Position numbers and translations under genes: made by a program. A stretch of 22,234 nucleotides of DNA, taken from Streptomyces sp. NRRL F-4489 (GTDB lineage: Bacteria; Actinomycetota; Actinomycetes; Streptomycetales; Streptomycetaceae). The stretch covers positions 1 to 22,234 of the forward strand of contig NZ_LLZI01000294.1 of the NCBI RefSeq assembly GCF_001509485.1. Direction: 5' to 3'. Of the stretch, positions 1-6,461 are shown in pieces; position 1 is the first letter of the stretch, and each line of letters opens with the position of its first letter. The notes beneath the pieces are model-generated. The model saw nothing but the letters and a program-made list of their open reading frames with translations, did not search any database and had not been told where the DNA came from.

Positions 1-1314
1 ACCTCCTCCCCTTCTCCCTCCGCTTCAGCTCCTTCATCCGACCCGTTCCCCACCTCTTCCTCTGTTCCTTCGCTGTCGTCGCCCGCGTCCCCTCGTTCCG
101 CTTCATCCGAGGCGCTGGACGGAGCGGCCGACTCGCGCACCTCCGTCGTCGTCATCGGGGCCGGGCCCGCCGGGCTCACCGTGGCCAATGTGCTGCGGGC
201 GGCCGGTGTCGACTGCCTCGTACTGGAGGCGGAGAGCCGGGAGTTCGTCGAGCGGCGGCCGCGCGCCGGGTTCGTGGAGGAGTGGGCGGTCCGCGCGCTC
301 GGCCGGCACGGCCTGGCCGGCCGGATCCTCGAACGGGCCGAGACGCAAGGGGAGTTCGAGTTCCGCTTCGACGGCGGGCGGCACAGCGTGCGCACCGCGC
401 GGCTGTCCGGGCGGCGGCACTTCGTCTATCCGCAGCCCGAGCTGGTCACCGACCTCCTCGCCGCGTACGCGGACCGGGCGGGCGGGGTGGTCCGCTTCGG
501 GGTGCGCGACGTCCGGCTGCACGGTCTCGACGGGCCGGAGGCCGCGGTCTCGTACCGCGATCCGGACACCGGCCGGCGGCACCGGATCGCCTGCGACCAC
601 ATCGTGGGCGCCGACGGGGCGCGCGGGGTCAGCCGGGCGGCGATACCCGAGGGGCGGGTGCGGGTCACCCGCCACGACCACGGTGTCGCCTGGCTCGCGG
701 TGCTGGCCGAGGCGCCGCCGTCCGCGGACGGGGTGGTGTTCGGGATCCACCCGCGCGGCTTCGGCGCGCACATGGCGCGCAGTGCCGACGTCACCCGCTA
801 CTACCTGGAGGTCCCGGCCGGGGACCGGGCGGCGGACTGGCCCGACGAGCGGGTGTGGACGGAGCTGCGGGCCCGGCTCGCCGCCGGCGGCGCCCGGCCG
901 CTGCGCGAAGGGCCGCTGACCGAGAAGACCGTCCTGGCGATGCACGACTACGTGGTGGAGCCCATGGCGTACGGCCGGCTCCACCTGGCCGGCGACGCGG
1001 CCCACTTGGTGGCGCCGATCGCGGCGAAGGGCATGAACCTGGCGATCAATGACGCGCTGCTGCTCGCCGCGGCGCTGATCGCGGACCACCGGGGCGACGG
1101 CCGCCCGCTGGCCGGCTACTCGGCGGCCGCGCTGCGGCGGGTCTGGCAGTACCTGGAGTTCTCGCAGTGGCTCTCGCAGGTGCTGCACGGCGCCTCGTCC
1201 GGCGACCGCTTCCGGGCCGGTACGGCCACCGCCCGGCTGCGCCGGCTGCTCGGCTCGGAGGCCGCCGCCAAGGCGTTCGCCGGCCTCTACCTGGGCGAGG
1301 ACGCGGACCTGTAG
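1..1314 (+). CDS. pobA: 4-hydroxybenzoate 3-monooxygenase, 5' end outside window
   Basis: FAD-dependent aromatic hydroxylase of the PHBH family, expected to convert 4-hydroxybenzoate to protocatechuate in the cytoplasm using NAD(P)H and O2. Seen: the dinucleotide-binding GAGPAG motif (nt 157-174), the second FAD/NAD(P)H motif with GADGARG (near nt 607), and the late GDAAHLVAPIAAKGMNLAIND segment (from about nt 991) that binds the flavin pyrophosphate. The frame is open from base 1. The first in-frame GTG (nt 181) lies inside the FAD fold, so the real start must be upstream of the window. The roughly 45 codons before the Rossmann strand are almost all Ser, Pro, Thr and Ala, which is unusual for this family. 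The flavin helix lacks the Arg/Gln/Tyr pattern of NADPH-using enzymes. Protocatechuate-pathway genes are not in the window. The family assignment is firm; a related hydroxylase with another substrate is possible. Confidence 0.88.
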   Translation, partial: TSSPSPSASAPSSDPFPTSSSVPSLSSPASPRSASSEALDGAADSRTSVVVIGAGPAGLTVANVLRAAGVDCLVLEAESREFVERRPRAGFVEEWAVRALGRHGLAGRILERAETQGEFEFRFDGGRHSVRTARLSGRRHFVYPQPELVTDLLAAYADRAGGVVRFGVRDVRLHGLDGPEAAVSYRDPDTGRRHRIACDHIVGADGARGVSRAAIPEGRVRVTRHDHGVAWLAVLAEAPPSADGVVFGIHPRGFGAHMARSADVTRYYLEVPAGDRAADWPDERVWTELRARLAAGGARPLREGPLTEKTVLAMHDYVVEPMAYGRLHLAGDAAHLVAPIAAKGMNLAINDALLLAAALIADHRGDGRPLAGYSAAALRRVWQYLEFSQWLSQVLHGASSGDRFRAGTATARLRRLLGSEAAAKAFAGLYLGEDADL

Positions 1315-1373
1315 CCAGCGAGCGGACCCGTGGAAACCAGCGGCCGGCCCGCGAGCCGGCAGGCATGCCGCGG

Positions 1374-1410
1374 CGCCCCGCCCGGCCGCGGTACGAGTAC
1401 GGGCGGGGCG
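1374..1410. terminator. GC-rich hairpin between convergent genes
   Basis: A 10-bp perfect stem (1374-1383 with 1401-1410, CGCCCCGCCC/GGGCGGGGCG) with a 17-nt loop lies in the 108-bp gap between pobA and the CBS gene, which converge here. No T-tract follows, as is common for terminators in high-GC actinomycetes. It could end transcription in both directions. Confidence 0.55.
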
Positions 1411-1422
1411 GCGCGCGCCGGA

Positions 1423-1857
1423 TCAGGCCGTCGCGTAGACCTTGGTGGCGAATTCGGCGACCTGCTTGTCACTGAGGTGCTGGGCCAGGTTGGCCTCGGT
1501 GATCATGCCGATCAGCTGGTGGCCGCCCTGCACGTCGATCACCGGAAGGCGCTTGATCTGGTGCTGCTCCATGGTGCGCAGGACCTCGCTGGAGTCCGCG
1601 TCCGCGTCGATCCAGTGGATCTCGCTCCGCAGGGTGCCGGCCTGCACGGTCGACGGGTCGATGCCCTCCGCGCAGCACTGGATGACGATGTCACGGTCGG
1701 TGACCATGCCCGCCAGCTTGTTGTTGTCACCGCAGATGGGCAGCGCGCCGACCTTCAGATCGCGCATCATCCGCGCCGCGTCCTGCAACGACTGGTGCGC
1801 GCCGACGCATTGCACGCCGCCGGTCATGATGTCCCGGGCTCGCAGGTTGCCGGCCAT
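1423..1857 (-). CDS. Two-CBS-domain protein (stress-type)
   Basis: Cytoplasmic 144-residue protein made almost wholly of a CBS pair, the module that binds adenosyl ligands such as AMP, ATP or SAM. Repeat 1 begins at ARDIMTGGVQCVGAHQSL and ends at AGMVTDRDIVIQC. Repeat 2 runs from about SEIHWIDADAD to IGMITEANLAQHL. The conserved (G/T)(M/I)(V/I)T(D/E) turns are visible in both. No catalytic domain is attached, so a sensor or regulatory role is likely, as for the mycobacterial hypoxic response protein Hrp1 and its actinobacterial relatives. The frame extends upstream to 2016, but the ATG at 1857 is preceded by GGGAGGA at good spacing and starts the first CBS repeat, so it is chosen. The gene is divergent from the baeRF gene and convergent with pobA. 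Confidence 0.85.
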   Translation of the reverse strand: MAGNLRARDIMTGGVQCVGAHQSLQDAARMMRDLKVGALPICGDNNKLAGMVTDRDIVIQCCAEGIDPSTVQAGTLRSEIHWIDADADSSEVLRTMEQHQIKRLPVIDVQGGHQLIGMITEANLAQHLSDKQVAEFATKVYATA

Positions 1858-2239
1858 GATTCCTCCCGCTGTCGCAGCGTTCTTCCTTACGGCTACTTCG
1901 GATGTCGAAACTTCGGGCCGCGGACCGCGCTTGGCGTCCGCGTGCTTTCCGCACGGCGTCTTCCCTTCGATGACACCACGGATGCGGCAAGGTCGCTTCC
2001 GGGGCCCGGATCGCATGCGGCGGGCCGGAATTCCCGCTCCGGGCGGGCCGGAACGGGCGGCCGCGGCACCTGCTGCCCCACCGGGGAAACGGGCATATCG
2101 TGCATAGTGTGGTCGGTCGGCCGCACCGGCCGGCTCCCGTTCCGCTCGGCGACATCCCCGGATCCGTACCGCGACTCCGTGAACCCGTGGATCCGTTCAG
2201 CGAAAGTCCGCGAATCCGTTCAGCGAAAGAAGGGTTCCG
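1858..2239. other. 382-bp divergent intergenic region
   Basis: This stretch separates the CBS gene (-) from the baeRF gene (+) and must hold both promoters. I see no convincing coding frame. Visible structures: an inverted repeat CGCGGAC/GTCCGCG (1919-1925 with 1936-1942), an adjacent small hairpin CGTGC/GCACG (1941-1955), a short AT-richer patch around 2094-2107, and the direct repeats described separately just before the baeRF start. No promoter could be assigned with confidence. Confidence 0.5.
2191..2229 (+). repeat. Two 16-bp direct repeats before the baeRF gene
   Basis: ATCCGTTCAGCGAAAG occurs exactly at 2191-2206 and 2214-2229, a 23-bp period. A degenerate relative (CCGCGACTCCGT, 2169-2180) lies upstream of the pair and matches 11 of 12 bases of the segment at 2208-2219. 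The second copy runs into the ribosome-binding region of the gene at 2240. The repeats could be binding sites for a regulator acting on the promoter or leader, or a simple local duplication. Confidence 0.7.
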
Positions 2240-3355
2240 ATGCATGCTGCGCTCAGCTCCGCCGACCTCGCCAAGCTCCGCCGGCCCCGGCCCTATCCGG
2301 CCGTGACGGTCCTGGTGCCCACGCACCGCCGGGAGCCGGACAACGCCCAGGACCGGGTCCTGCTGCGGAACATGATCGCCCAGGCCAAGGAACGGCTCCG
2401 GGCCGATCCGCAGGTCACCCGGGAGCGCCGGTACGACGTCGGCGAGCAGCTGGACCGGGCGGCGGCGGAGGTCGACCTGACGTACGCCGAGGACGGCCTG
2501 GCCCTCTTCGCCGCGCCGGGCGAGCACCAGGTGTGGTCGCTGGGCCGCGCCGTACCCGGCCGGGTGGTGGTCTCGGACACCTTCCTCACCCGCAACCTCG
2601 TCGCCGCCCACGCCGCCGAGCGCCCCTACTGGGTGCTGGCCCTCTCCGCCGGGCGCGTCAGCCTGTGGAGCGGTACCGGTGACCGGATCACCGAGGCGCG
2701 CCGCGGCGGCTTCCCGCGCACCCGCGACCTGTCCGACCCCGATCCGGAGGACCAGTTGCAGGTCGGGAACGTGCCCAGCGTCTACAGCGACGAGCACACC
2801 CGGAAGTACCTGCGGGAGGCGGACGCCGCGCTGGCGGCCGTCCTGCGCGCCGATCCGCGGCCGCTGTACGTCGTCGGCGGGCCGGTGGCGCTGGCCCTGC
2901 TGGACGACGCCGGGAGCGCCGTGCGCGGCGGCCCCGGCACCCGGAACGAGGTCACGCAGGTCCCGCAGGCGGGCCTGTCGGCCGGGCCGCCGGACGCCAT
3001 CTGGCAGGCGATCCGCCCGTACGCCGAGAAGCGCGCCGAGGCCGAAGTCGCCGATGTGCTGGCCGAACTGGACCGGGCGCGCGGCCGCCGGGCGTTCGCC
3101 GCGGGCGTGGACGAGATCCGGCAGAACGCGGACACCGGCCGGGTCGCGCTGCTGGCCGTCGAGGAGAACTACCGGCAGACCGTCCGGGACGCCGGCGGCC
3201 ATCTGATGCCCGCCGAGCCCGGTGAGCCGGACGCGGTGGACGACATCGTGGACGAGATCGTGGAGCGGTCCCTGGACACCGGCGCCGAGGTGCGGTTCGT
3301 CCCCGACGGCGCGCTCGCCGAGGTGGGCGGGATCGCGGGGGCGCTGCGGTACTAG
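2240..3355 (+). CDS. baeRF family 3 protein (release-factor-like)
   Basis: 371-residue cytoplasmic protein that I recognise as a bacterial member of the archaeo-eukaryotic release factor superfamily (baeRF, family 3). The N-terminal part has the typical PYPAVTVLVPTHRREPDNAQD opening followed by helical RNMIAQAKERL. The middle holds an RNase H-like eRF1 domain 2 region (FAAPGEHQVWSL, VVSDTFLTRNLV, YWVLALSAGRVSLW), and a C-terminal L7Ae/eRF1 domain 3-like part ends in VDDIVDEIVERSLDTGAEVRFVPDGALAEVGGIAGALRY. No GGQ peptidyl-hydrolysis motif is visible, so canonical peptide release is unlikely. Roles in ribosome rescue or stress have been proposed for the superfamily but are not shown here. The start is ATG 2240 with a purine-rich AAAGAAGGG upstream. 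The gene stands alone, divergent from the CBS gene. Confidence 0.75.
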   Translation: MHAALSSADLAKLRRPRPYPAVTVLVPTHRREPDNAQDRVLLRNMIAQAKERLRADPQVTRERRYDVGEQLDRAAAEVDLTYAEDGLALFAAPGEHQVWSLGRAVPGRVVVSDTFLTRNLVAAHAAERPYWVLALSAGRVSLWSGTGDRITEARRGGFPRTRDLSDPDPEDQLQVGNVPSVYSDEHTRKYLREADAALAAVLRADPRPLYVVGGPVALALLDDAGSAVRGGPGTRNEVTQVPQAGLSAGPPDAIWQAIRPYAEKRAEAEVADVLAELDRARGRRAFAAGVDEIRQNADTGRVALLAVEENYRQTVRDAGGHLMPAEPGEPDAVDDIVDEIVERSLDTGAEVRFVPDGALAEVGGIAGALRY

Positions 3356-3380
3356 GCATCGGCGGCCATCCGGCCATGGC

Positions 3381-3417
3381 CGGGGCCCGCGGACCGGAAG
3401 TCGGTCCGCGGGCCCCG
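3381..3417. terminator. Perfect 16-bp hairpin, bidirectional terminator
   Basis: Arms 3381-3396 and 3402-3417 are exact reverse complements around a 5-nt loop (GAAGT). The hairpin lies between the ends of two convergent genes (baeRF and the phosphoribosyltransferase fusion), so it most likely terminates both transcripts. Confidence 0.85.
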
Positions 3418-3449
3418 CGCTTCGTGCCCGCTGCGGCAACGCTACGGGC

Positions 3450-4796
3450 TCACGCCGGCTCCAGGTGGAAGTGCCGGGTGAACCAGTCGGTGGCGAGCGC
3501 GGACACCTTGTCCAGGGCGCCCCGCTCCTCGAAGAGATGGGTCGCGCCGGGCACGACTTCGAGCTTGTTCTCACAGGTCAAGGCCGACTGCGCCTGGCGG
3601 TTGAGATCCAGTACGAGAGTGTCCGCGCCGCCGACGATGAGCAGGGTCGGCGCCCGGACGGAGCCGAGCAGCGAACGGCCCGCGAGGTCGGGGCGCCCGC
3701 CCCGGGAGACCACCGCGCCGATGTCCGCGTCCGGGTAGGCGGCGGCGCGCAGGGCGGCCGCGGCGCCCGTACTGGCGCCGAAGTAGCCGATCGGGACCGG
3801 CTCCCGGTCGCGCAGCCAGCGGGTCGCGTCGGCCAGCCGCCGGGCCAGCGTCTCGATGTCGAAGACATTGGCGCGGTCGGCCTCCTCGGCCGGGGTGAGC
3901 AGGTCGAAGAGGAGGGTGCCCAGGCCCGCGCGGTTCAGCGCGGTGGCCACCGCGCGGTTGCGCGGGCTGTGCCGGCTGCTGCCGGAGCCGTGGGCGAACA
4001 TCACGATCGGCCCGTCCGGCACAGGACGGGTCAGGTCCCCGGTCAGCCGGACCGCCCCGGCCTCGATCCGCACCTCCTCGGTGCCGCCGCCCGCCGCCGT
4101 CCGGCCGCCGGCCGTACCGGTCCCGGCCGGGGCGCCGGTCCGGGGCGCGGTGCCCGCCGCGGCCTGCGCCAGCAGCGCCACCACCTCGTCGTCCGCCGTC
4201 TGCGAGAAGTCCTCGTACCATTCGCCGACCGCGGAGAACGCGTACGGCGTGGAGAGGCAGACGAACTCGTCGGCCGCGGTGCGCAGCCGCTCGGCGGCGT
4301 CCGGCGGGGCCACCGGGACGGCGAGCACGACCCGCGCGGCGCCCTGCGCGCGGACCACCTGGCAGGCGGCCGCGGCGGTCGCGCCGGTGGCGATGCCGTC
4401 GTCGACCACGATCGCGGTCCGGCCGGTCAGCGGCAGCCGCTCCCGGCCGGCCCGGAACCGCCCGGCCTGGCGCGCGAGTTCGGCCTCCTCGGTGCGCTGC
4501 ACCGCCGCCACGTCCTCCCGGGCCACCCGGCCCCGGCGGATGATGTCGTCGCTCAGGATCCGCACCCCGCCCTCGCCGATCGCGCCGAAGCCCAGCTCCC
4601 GCTGGTACGGGACGCCGAGCTTGCGGACCACGATCACATCGAGGGGGGCGCGGAGTGCCTGGGCCACTTGATAGGCCACCGGCACTCCGCCGCGTGGCAG
4701 GCCCAGGACGACCGGATTGTCCTTCTCCAGATGGCGCAGCGCCTCGGCGAGCCGCCGTCCGGCGTCCGCGCGGTCAGTGAACAGCACAGTGTGCAC
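3450..4796 (-). CDS. Phosphoribosyltransferase/alpha-beta hydrolase fusion
   Basis: 448-residue two-domain cytoplasmic protein. Residues 1 to about 205 are a type I phosphoribosyltransferase fold with the PRPP loop IVVDDGIATGAT (129-140). A 30-residue Ala/Gly/Thr-rich linker follows (about 211-240). Residues 240-448 form an alpha/beta hydrolase of the dienelactone-hydrolase type with FAHGSGSSRHSPRN near the oxyanion region, nucleophile elbow GASTG (Ser342), Asp392 in GGAD and His420 in ATHLFEE, so the triad looks intact. The fusion is recurrent in actinobacteria and I know of no proven substrate. The farthest GTG start (4796) has a G-run directly against it. The in-frame GTG at 4787 has GGGGG at about 8 nt and may be the true start, removing MHT. 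The gene converges on the baeRF gene. Confidence 0.82.
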   Translation of the reverse strand: MHTVLFTDRADAGRRLAEALRHLEKDNPVVLGLPRGGVPVAYQVAQALRAPLDVIVVRKLGVPYQRELGFGAIGEGGVRILSDDIIRRGRVAREDVAAVQRTEEAELARQAGRFRAGRERLPLTGRTAIVVDDGIATGATAAAACQVVRAQGAARVVLAVPVAPPDAAERLRTAADEFVCLSTPYAFSAVGEWYEDFSQTADDEVVALLAQAAAGTAPRTGAPAGTGTAGGRTAAGGGTEEVRIEAGAVRLTGDLTRPVPDGPIVMFAHGSGSSRHSPRNRAVATALNRAGLGTLLFDLLTPAEEADRANVFDIETLARRLADATRWLRDREPVPIGYFGASTGAAAALRAAAYPDADIGAVVSRGGRPDLAGRSLLGSVRAPTLLIVGGADTLVLDLNRQAQSALTCENKLEVVPGATHLFEERGALDKVSALATDWFTRHFHLEPA

Positions 4797-4894
4797 CCCC
4801 TACCCAGGGGAGACGACAAGCAACGTCCACACCTATGTCCGGGATAACCCCGGCCGCACCGGGTCCGCAACTCGGGGCGGAGCGGATCGGTCCG

Positions 4895-5569
4895 TCAGTC
4901 CAGCAGCGCCGCGATCCGCCGGGCCGTCCACCGGGGGCGTACGCCCGGGCAGGAGGCGAGGTAGGCCGCGGTGCGGTGCGGCGGCCAGCCGTGCGCGGCG
5001 CCGATCCCGGCCGCGATATGGCGCAGATACGCGGCGGACGGCGGGTTCGGCGGCAGGTCCGTACCGCGCCAGGGCGCGGTGAACGTCAGCACCGGGTGCC
5101 CGTCGAGCCATCCGGGGCAGATCAGCGTCTCGTAGCGGCCCGGGCCCAGGACTGCCCGGCCGGCGCGGAGCACCGGGGCCAGGTCGAGGTCGCCGCCCGG
5201 GGGCCGGTACATCTCCTGCGCCGCGACGTCGGAGAACTGAGAGACCGTCAGGAGATAGGCGCAGGCGGGTAATTTGCCCTCCGCGTCGGGGTCGTAGAAG
5301 GCGCGGCCGCCGGTCCACTGCGCGGATTCGGTGGCGAAGTACAGCCGGCCGCGCAGCAGTACGGGGGCGGTGCGGCGCGGCGGGCGGGGGTCGCGGCACC
5401 CCGGGGTGTGGCGGTGTCCGCCCGGTGGCCGGCCGCCGCTGAGGTAGTGGGCGAACCGTTCCGGGTGGGTGTTGGAGCCGTAGGCGGCGTACCAGACGTG
5501 CGTCACCGGGCGCGCGGCCGGGTCCTGCGTCCCGAGGGGTTCCGGGACGCGGGCGGCGGGAACGCTCAT
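4895..5569 (-). CDS. GGCT-like (gamma-glutamylcyclotransferase fold) protein
   Basis: 224-residue protein with the hallmark VWYAAYGSNTHPERF (YGSN at residues 30-33), the substrate-binding loop of gamma-glutamylcyclotransferase/AIG2-fold proteins. It also shows LYFATESAQWTGGRAFYDPD and YLLTVSQFSDV, matching actinobacterial paralogues that databases sometimes label 'histone deacetylase', a label I consider misleading. The fold suggests action on gamma-glutamyl amines or peptides, but the substrate is unknown. The ATG at 5569 is chosen. TACGGT lies 6 nt before it, so the message may be leaderless. The gene follows tetR on the same strand after 57 bp and could also be co-transcribed with it. Confidence 0.65.
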   Translation of the reverse strand: MSVPAARVPEPLGTQDPAARPVTHVWYAAYGSNTHPERFAHYLSGGRPPGGHRHTPGCRDPRPPRRTAPVLLRGRLYFATESAQWTGGRAFYDPDAEGKLPACAYLLTVSQFSDVAAQEMYRPPGGDLDLAPVLRAGRAVLGPGRYETLICPGWLDGHPVLTFTAPWRGTDLPPNPPSAAYLRHIAAGIGAAHGWPPHRTAAYLASCPGVRPRWTARRIAALLD

Positions 5570-5575
5570 GTCCCC

Positions 5576-5581
5576 ACCGTA
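5576..5581 (-). promoter_or_regulatory. Candidate -10 box of leaderless transcript
   Basis: Read on the minus strand, TACGGT is followed by GGGGAC and then the ATG at 5569. This TAnnnT box 6 nt from the start codon fits leaderless transcription of the GGCT-like gene. No good -35 is visible. Confidence 0.4.
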
Positions 5582-5626
5582 GCGCCGGGGGAGGGCGGCG
5601 GCCCGGCGGGCGACCGGCCGTGGCCG

Positions 5627-6244
5627 TTACGCCGGCCGCTCCGGCCGGGGGACCAGTCGCCGGGCCGCCGCGCGGGCCGTGGCCAGGGCCCGGTCGCGGT
5701 CGGTGCCGCGCTGGCCGAGGACGACCCGGGTGCTCAACCCGTCCAGCAGCGCGAGGAGTTCACCGGCCCGTTCCGCCGCGTCGTCCAGGGGCGCGAAGCG
5801 GCCGCGCGCCGCCCCCTTGGCCAGCAGTGCCGTCAGATCGTCCTGCCAGCCCTGGTCCATCTCCTCCTGGGCGCGGTGCAGCGCCTCGTTGGCGGGGGTG
5901 CGGGCCCATAGCTCGATCCAGAGCATCCAGCGGGCGTCGCGCGGTCCGCGCGGCAGGTAGAGGTCCAGGAAGAGGTCGAGCTTGCGTTCGGCGGTGAGCC
6001 GCCGCGCCAGCAGTGCCGCGCGCTCCCCGGCGAGCGCGTCCTCGCTCCACCGCAGCGCCTCCAGCAGCAGCAGGTCCTTGCTGCCGAAGTAGTACAGGAT
6101 GTGGCCGCCGCTGGTGCCCAGCCGCTCGGCGAGGGCGGACATGGTGAGCGCGGCCAGCCCGTCCTCGGCGATGGCCGCCATCGCCTCCTCCAGCATCCGC
6201 TCGCGGGCGATGTGCCCGTCGCGCCGTCGTGCCGCCCGTGCCAC
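5627..6244 (-). CDS. TetR-family transcriptional regulator
   Basis: 205-residue DNA-binding repressor type. The N-terminal helix-turn-helix is clear: HIARERMLEEAMAAIAEDGL, then TMSALAERLGTSGGHILYYFGSKDLLLLEAL (roughly residues 11-65). The C-terminal helical ligand/dimer domain follows, with WMLWIELWARTPANEALHRAQ. The open frame reaches 6370, but residues before GTG 6244 are low-complexity and cross promoter sequence. GTG 6244 has AAAGG about 8 nt upstream, so it is preferred. The gene is divergent from the permease-amidohydrolase operon, and a long palindrome lies in the shared intergenic region, so it probably represses that operon and perhaps itself. The ligand is unknown, possibly the imported substrate. 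Confidence 0.88.
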   Translation of the reverse strand: MARAARRRDGHIARERMLEEAMAAIAEDGLAALTMSALAERLGTSGGHILYYFGSKDLLLLEALRWSEDALAGERAALLARRLTAERKLDLFLDLYLPRGPRDARWMLWIELWARTPANEALHRAQEEMDQGWQDDLTALLAKGAARGRFAPLDDAAERAGELLALLDGLSTRVVLGQRGTDRDRALATARAAARRLVPRPERPA

Positions 6245-6266
6245 CCCTGGTGCCTTTCCCTCGTGT

Positions 6267-6298
6267 CCGCCGGTACGCCGGTACGCCGGTGTGCCGGT
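6267..6298. repeat. Four 8-bp tandem repeats upstream of tetR
   Basis: Units CCGCCGGT, ACGCCGGT, ACGCCGGT and GTGCCGGT lie end to end, 22 bp before the tetR start codon. If tetR is transcribed from the TAGGGT box at 6318-6323 they would be in its leader. This may be slippage-prone simple sequence. Confidence 0.6.
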
Positions 6299-6317
6299 CC
6301 GGTGCCGTCCCCGGCCG

Positions 6318-6323
6318 ACCCTA
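6318..6323 (-). promoter_or_regulatory. Candidate tetR -10 box
   Basis: On the minus strand TAGGGT lies about 74 bp before the tetR start codon. No convincing -35 accompanies it, so the assignment is weak. A perfect 10-bp palindrome GCGAATTCGC (6327-6336) sits just upstream. Confidence 0.3.
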
Positions 6324-6345
6324 CCGGCGAATTCGCGCAGAGGTC

Positions 6346-6375
6346 TTGACGGGCGGGGGAGTCGTCGCACATCTT
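6346..6375 (+). promoter_or_regulatory. Candidate promoter of permease-amidohydrolase operon
   Basis: TTGACG (6346-6351) is a good -35 match. Seventeen or eighteen bases downstream lie ACATCT or CATCTT (6369-6375) as a modest -10. The -10 abuts the left arm of the palindrome at 6374, so a protein bound there would block transcription initiation. Confidence 0.5.
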
Positions 6376-6408
6376 GAATGCCGTTCTAAAAGTTAGAACA
6401 GCATTCAA
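6374..6408. promoter_or_regulatory. TetR-type operator palindrome
   Basis: Arms TTGAATGCCGTTCTAA (6374-6389) and TTAGAACAGCATTCAA (6393-6408) are inverted repeats matching at 15 of 16 positions around a 3-bp centre. A further half-site, GAACGGCGTTCAA (6409-6421), matches 12 of 13 bases of the complement of the left arm and directly abuts the right arm. The element is strikingly AT-rich for this genome and overlaps the probable transcription start of the operon beginning at 6462, opposite the divergent TetR gene. Confidence 0.8.
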
Positions 6409-6461
6409 GAACGGCGTTCAAGCTGTCCCGGGACGCCGGCGGACGCGGAGAGGCGGGCGCG

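Noticed and set aside
1858..2016. N-terminal extension of the CBS protein
   Set aside because: No ribosome site upstream, low-complexity residues, and the ATG at 1857 has a strong ribosome site.
1727..3574. Minus-strand open frame of 615 codons opposite the baeRF gene
   Set aside because: Crosses a strong terminator hairpin and the intergenic region, and has no domain signature.
4895..5569. Histone deacetylase identity for the YGSN protein
   Set aside because: The YGSN loop and fold pattern match gamma-glutamylcyclotransferase-like proteins; I see no HDAC metal-binding histidine/aspartate motifs.
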